From contig WBVU01000004.1 of NCBI GenBank assembly GCA_009192285.1, positions 3,742,001 to 3,806,000 on the forward strand: a stretch of DNA of 64,000 bases, written 5' to 3'. This DNA comes from Morchella semilibera (Eukaryota; Ascomycota; Pezizomycetes; Pezizales; Morchellaceae). Below, one piece after another: positions 60,221 through 64,000 of this stretch. A program made the translations under genes and the position numbers. Position 1 is the stretch's first letter; each line of letters opens with the position of its first letter. Below the pieces are notes generated by a model that did not search any database, was not told the DNA's origin, and saw only the letters and a list, made by a program, of their open reading frames with translations.

Positions 60221-63200
60221 ATTTGATATTTTTTTTATGAAAAAAGAATGAAACTATTTAAGAATCCACCACCGAGTTGTAACGAAAGACAGTTGATGGG
60301 GGGGGGGGGGTTGAAGTAGTGTGGATGAGTTATGATGTATGTGTATGATGTATGTGTTTGACGGATCGAGTCAAGGCGTGGGTAGACTGAATGGAAGACA
60401 GTTTAGAAGCGTGGGGAGAGCGCTAAATAACAGTGTTAGAGAATGGCATTGGGCTGAGTTTGAATATTCATTCGGAGGCCCACCTTGTACAGCGCGGGCG
60501 TTGATGAATAGATAAAGGGGGGTGTGGGTAGGATGTTGAGGGGAGGGTAGAGTGACTGGGGGGGGGTGGGAAGGGTTAAAGAAAGAAGGAAGAGGGTGGT
60601 GAGTGAGTGTGTGTGTCCGTGTGTCTGTGTGTCGGTCGGTAGTCGGCCGGTGGAGTGTGTCTGGGACTCTAAGACTGACTAGGAAGAGAGAAGTGGAGCA
60701 GAGGAGTAATGAATAATAATTCAACTACCCAGCAAGTTGAAGCGCCTGTTTCCCTCCACACTACGCTTCCCTCTTCCCTTCTCGTTACCTGTTCCAGGTA
60801 TAATCTCTGTGGTTAACGAGCCAGTCCGATAATCTTCCGGGGTCTAACAAAAAATGGTTTTTTTTTGTGGCCTGGTCTTATCTTTTTCTCGAAAAAAACT
60901 ACTTTAGTTCCCGCCCCTGTCCCTCGATGATGGATGGTGACGGTGACTTGATTATCACTGAGTATGTATGATAAAAATAAAAAAAGAGGTCCTAGACTCG
61001 ATAATACTTGCTGCTGATGCAATTACATGTAGTTTTCGGTAGGCTGCAAAAAAAAAAAAAAAAAACGGAAACAGGCGTTAGAATAAAGGGTAATTGGGCA
61101 GTAACTGATACGACCAAAAAGTATATGTATACAAGACCTCTTTTTAAAGAATTAAGGGGAATAAGTACATCATAGTAACAGATTAAAGCAAAAAAACAAA
61201 TTGGCTGGCGGGCTTCAAGTTGCCATATGCAGTTCTCCCGAGAGACGGACGGTGGCAATGAAGATGGAAATACAGCAGCAGAGCAGGCGAACAGAAAAAA
61301 AAAATTGGGTTACAGAAACTACTAGGCAATTCGAGGGTGTGTGTGTGAGACCCGTCTGGTATGGTATGGTGTTGCTTGTTTACTATGACTGGCTGAGTCG
61401 AGAGGGTGATTGAAGGGAGAGAGTTATGGGTGGGTATGGTTCACAGCAGCAGCAGCAGCATCAGCAGCTAGCAAGCAGTAGAGTAGCCCAGGAGGGGTTG
61501 CTTGTCTTTTGTCTGTAAATGTGCAGATTGGGAGGGGTGGTCTGGACGCATGTAAATGATCTTGGTACAGAATGCGACACGAACCTTGACCACCACTTGC
61601 AGAAACCCTTGTCCGTGATTCGAGGCAAGGGACTGATGAATGCTTAGGTACGGTAACTCACGCCGCTAGTTACGGTACCCTACGGTGAAAGGCTGTCGCG
61701 GTGAGATAGTGGAAGTAAACCTGGATTGACCTGATTGTTTTGGGTTTGGGCAAGGGCTGGGGTTTCGATAGAGGAAGAGGGGGGGGGGACTTGCTGATGG
61801 GGGCTGGCCGTTGCCCGTCAATTGGCTCTACTAATCCAAAACAGCATACAAGCGCCGTTCCACAGAGTTGTCTGATCTCGAAAGAGTGCTGCTGTTGAAA
61901 AAAATCGCGAGACTGTGGTGTGCCTTGGTATGGGAGAAATCAAATCACGCCGGGAAAATACCTTTGTATCTTTCTCTGCAAGGGATCATGGAAAATTCGT
62001 TTACATACATATACATATACATACATATACACATAACTGATAAATGAGAGGGAAAAGAAAAACGTTCCTGGTCAAGTAAAAAAGTGAGAACTGAGGTCCA
62101 TGATCAAATACCCCAAGTCACGACTTTCGAAGGATACCTGCATCAAAAGTACATTTTCTTGGAACCATCAAAGATACGTGGATACCACCACCACAAAGGA
62201 GAAAGCACCAACCGGGAAGTAAAGGATAGCAGGGGGTGGGGGAAAAAAATAAATATAAAATAAAATAAATAAATAAAGTGAGGTCCTATAAAATAAATAA
62301 TAGTCCCATAAAGTACTGTAGAGAGAAAAGAGTGGAGAGTACAGTTACCGTTCTAGGTCGTTGTGGAGTAGGAACGAATGCACTTTGGCATGCCTGCTTT
62401 TACTTGGTTTTTTTTTTTTGCTGACAAGGTCCCGGAAGACTCCAAGTCCGAGACACAAATCGGGCTGGCCCGAATCTCCTTCTATGTACGGCAACTTCCT
62501 GAATGAGAGTTTGATGGGAGAATCCGCTTCCCTTTCGGCCTGGAGAAGATCAAGGGTGGAAGAGGAAAGGGCAATAACGTTCCAACAATAAACCCAAAGA
62601 AAAGAAAAGAAAAGGCAAAAAGAAGAAAAAAAACTACACAGTAGCTGCGAAAGAACACTCAGCGAAGTCCAGAAAAACCCAACTCCGGTGAGAAGATCAT
62701 CACGAGAGTGGTCAGCGTCTTACCATGGTTTCACATAGTGGCTGGTGAGTCTCCTTCCCTTCCCTTCCCTTCCATCATGCTGCCAGGCTGGAGAGAGGGG
62801 GGGGGGGTGGGAGCCAAGGAACAGCATTTCTGGTTGTTGCTGCGAGCCATGATTACTCTATGGATGCGGTGCTTGTAAGGGTCTCACTTCGTAGTGTCCA
62901 TGCACGTGTCGCAAGGCCCATCGTCTCCCTGTAATTATTCTGTGCTGCCGCAACAAGAGACGAAAAATAAAAGAGGTAAAGCAAAAAAAAAAAAACAATA
63001 ATATGATATGTGATATGAGAACCTAAAACCGAAGAAGAATATGTGAGAAGCCGGTATGGAAGGACACTGTGATAGGAACCCCATGAAAGGCTAAAATCCC
63101 TTTCAGGCATTCAACTAACCGCTCACGACAATTTATATGCGGGAGGGTCAAGTCAACAAGGGCGAGGAATCAGTCAGGACTTCTGTACTTACTTGAACCC

Positions 63201-64000
63201 GCATGAGTACAACGCTGACAGGGACCAAACATCGTGAGAGCTTACTGCGCCAAGTCTTTAATTGCCATCGGGCGACCACTTAAAATGCGGACGACGTACG
63301 TGACGGTACGTACGTCAGTCAATTTACATACCTACATGTACTGGTAGGTATTTGATTGTTGGTTCCACATTCTTTTCTTCTCCTCTGTTTAGAGTCTCTC
63401 TCTCTCTCTGTGTCTAGGTAAAGAAGAGTAGGTAGTTAGGATGGATAATGCCCCTGTTCACTGTAGCGAATCATTTCCCTCGGTGAACCCTCCGGTTCGA
63501 GAAATATGCCCACCCCCCAGTTCCCTGACCCTGAAAAAAGGCCTTCCCTGATAGGTTCGGACATGCAGTGTCACATTTACTGGCGCCTTTCCGTGTTCGG
63601 GTGAAACTTCCAATCGACGTTAGGGATGATTCCACAAATTACGCAACTGGTCAGTCGTCTTTCTGCCCTCATCCTTCCATGAGTCCTTCCAGAAGCCGTC
63701 GATCATTTCGTCCATTTTTTTTAGTTCCCTTGCCGCGATTGACCTTGGAAAAGCTTGGCAGGTACTAAAAAATCTAGTATTGATTTGCCTTCCCTTCGCA
63801 TATGGCGAGCGGTCATCCCCGCTTGGCTCTGGACCCCCCCCCCCGGGTCTTAATTCGGTTTGATTAGGAAGTTCGTCATACCTCAACACCATAAACAGCC
63901 CACTAAAAGTCTTTCATTATCCTTTCCTCCCCCCCCCCCCACACTTCAACCAATCACCACACGTGCCTCATCGAAACTTTCTGGAAATCTTATATCGTCA
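60221..64000. other. gene-poor region upstream of the RGS gene
   Basis: 3.8 kb holding G-runs (60299-60311, 60559-60566), A-runs (61048-61065), (CAG)n at 61446-61468, and TACATGTA at 61024 and 63333. No frame has a domain; the 63620-63892 frame is not recognised. The first few hundred bases should be the RGS promoter and leader. Confidence 0.5.

Overview
This is nuclear DNA from a filamentous ascomycete (Pezizomycotina). The evidence is genes split by short GT-AG introns (about 46-99 bp, often with a CTAAT/CTAAC-type branch site) and fungal-specific protein families: Mediator subunit 5, Kex1, a CYS-3/MetR bZIP factor, an MHYT protein and a fungal RGS protein. Low gene density, long non-coding stretches and small foldback repeats suggest a repeat-rich genome such as a pezizomycete. 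That placement is inference from style, not from a diagnostic gene.

Layout. 1-8260: the C-terminal part of MED5, a two-pass membrane protein, a small RING-finger protein and an NmrA-like Rossmann protein. 8261-13455: gene-poor DNA. 13456-22676: an LtrA-family membrane protein, a Tcp11/Sok1-family protein convergent to it, a short coiled-coil protein (possibly snapin/BLOC-1-like) divergent from Tcp11, and a second RING protein that is a clear paralogue of the first. 22677-25530: gene-poor. 25531-34070: the sulphur regulator MetR/CYS-3, a five-exon aldo-keto reductase, an unrecognised 416-residue acidic-tailed protein, and the Golgi carboxypeptidase Kex1, whose 5' part has three +1 reading-frame breaks. 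34071-42694: an 8.6-kb gene-poor stretch. 42695-53060: an MHYT-domain sensor (one +1 break), the proteasome alpha-1 subunit and the H/ACA snoRNP protein Nhp2. 53061-64000: one RGS gene flanked by about 6 kb and 3.8 kb of pyrimidine-rich, homopolymer-rich non-coding DNA.

The genes do not form a pathway or a biosynthetic cluster. They are dispersed housekeeping and signalling genes: transcription, proteasome, snoRNP, secretory processing, G-protein signalling and sulphur regulation. I saw no CRISPR array, rRNA, confident tRNA, telomeric repeat or intact transposase.

The most unusual content is non-coding. (1) A bipartite 18-bp motif, TCAY-N6-TCACTCG, recurs at fixed spacing at about 14 places on both strands, all outside exons. 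(2) The palindromic octamer TACATGTA occurs 37 times by hand count, none in an exon, where about one is expected. (3) At least five unrelated 80-150 bp near-perfect hairpins and one 431-bp foldback element with TA flanks are scattered through the gene-poor DNA. All positions and counts were read by eye. Exon boundaries were chosen by reading frame, splice consensus and family conservation.
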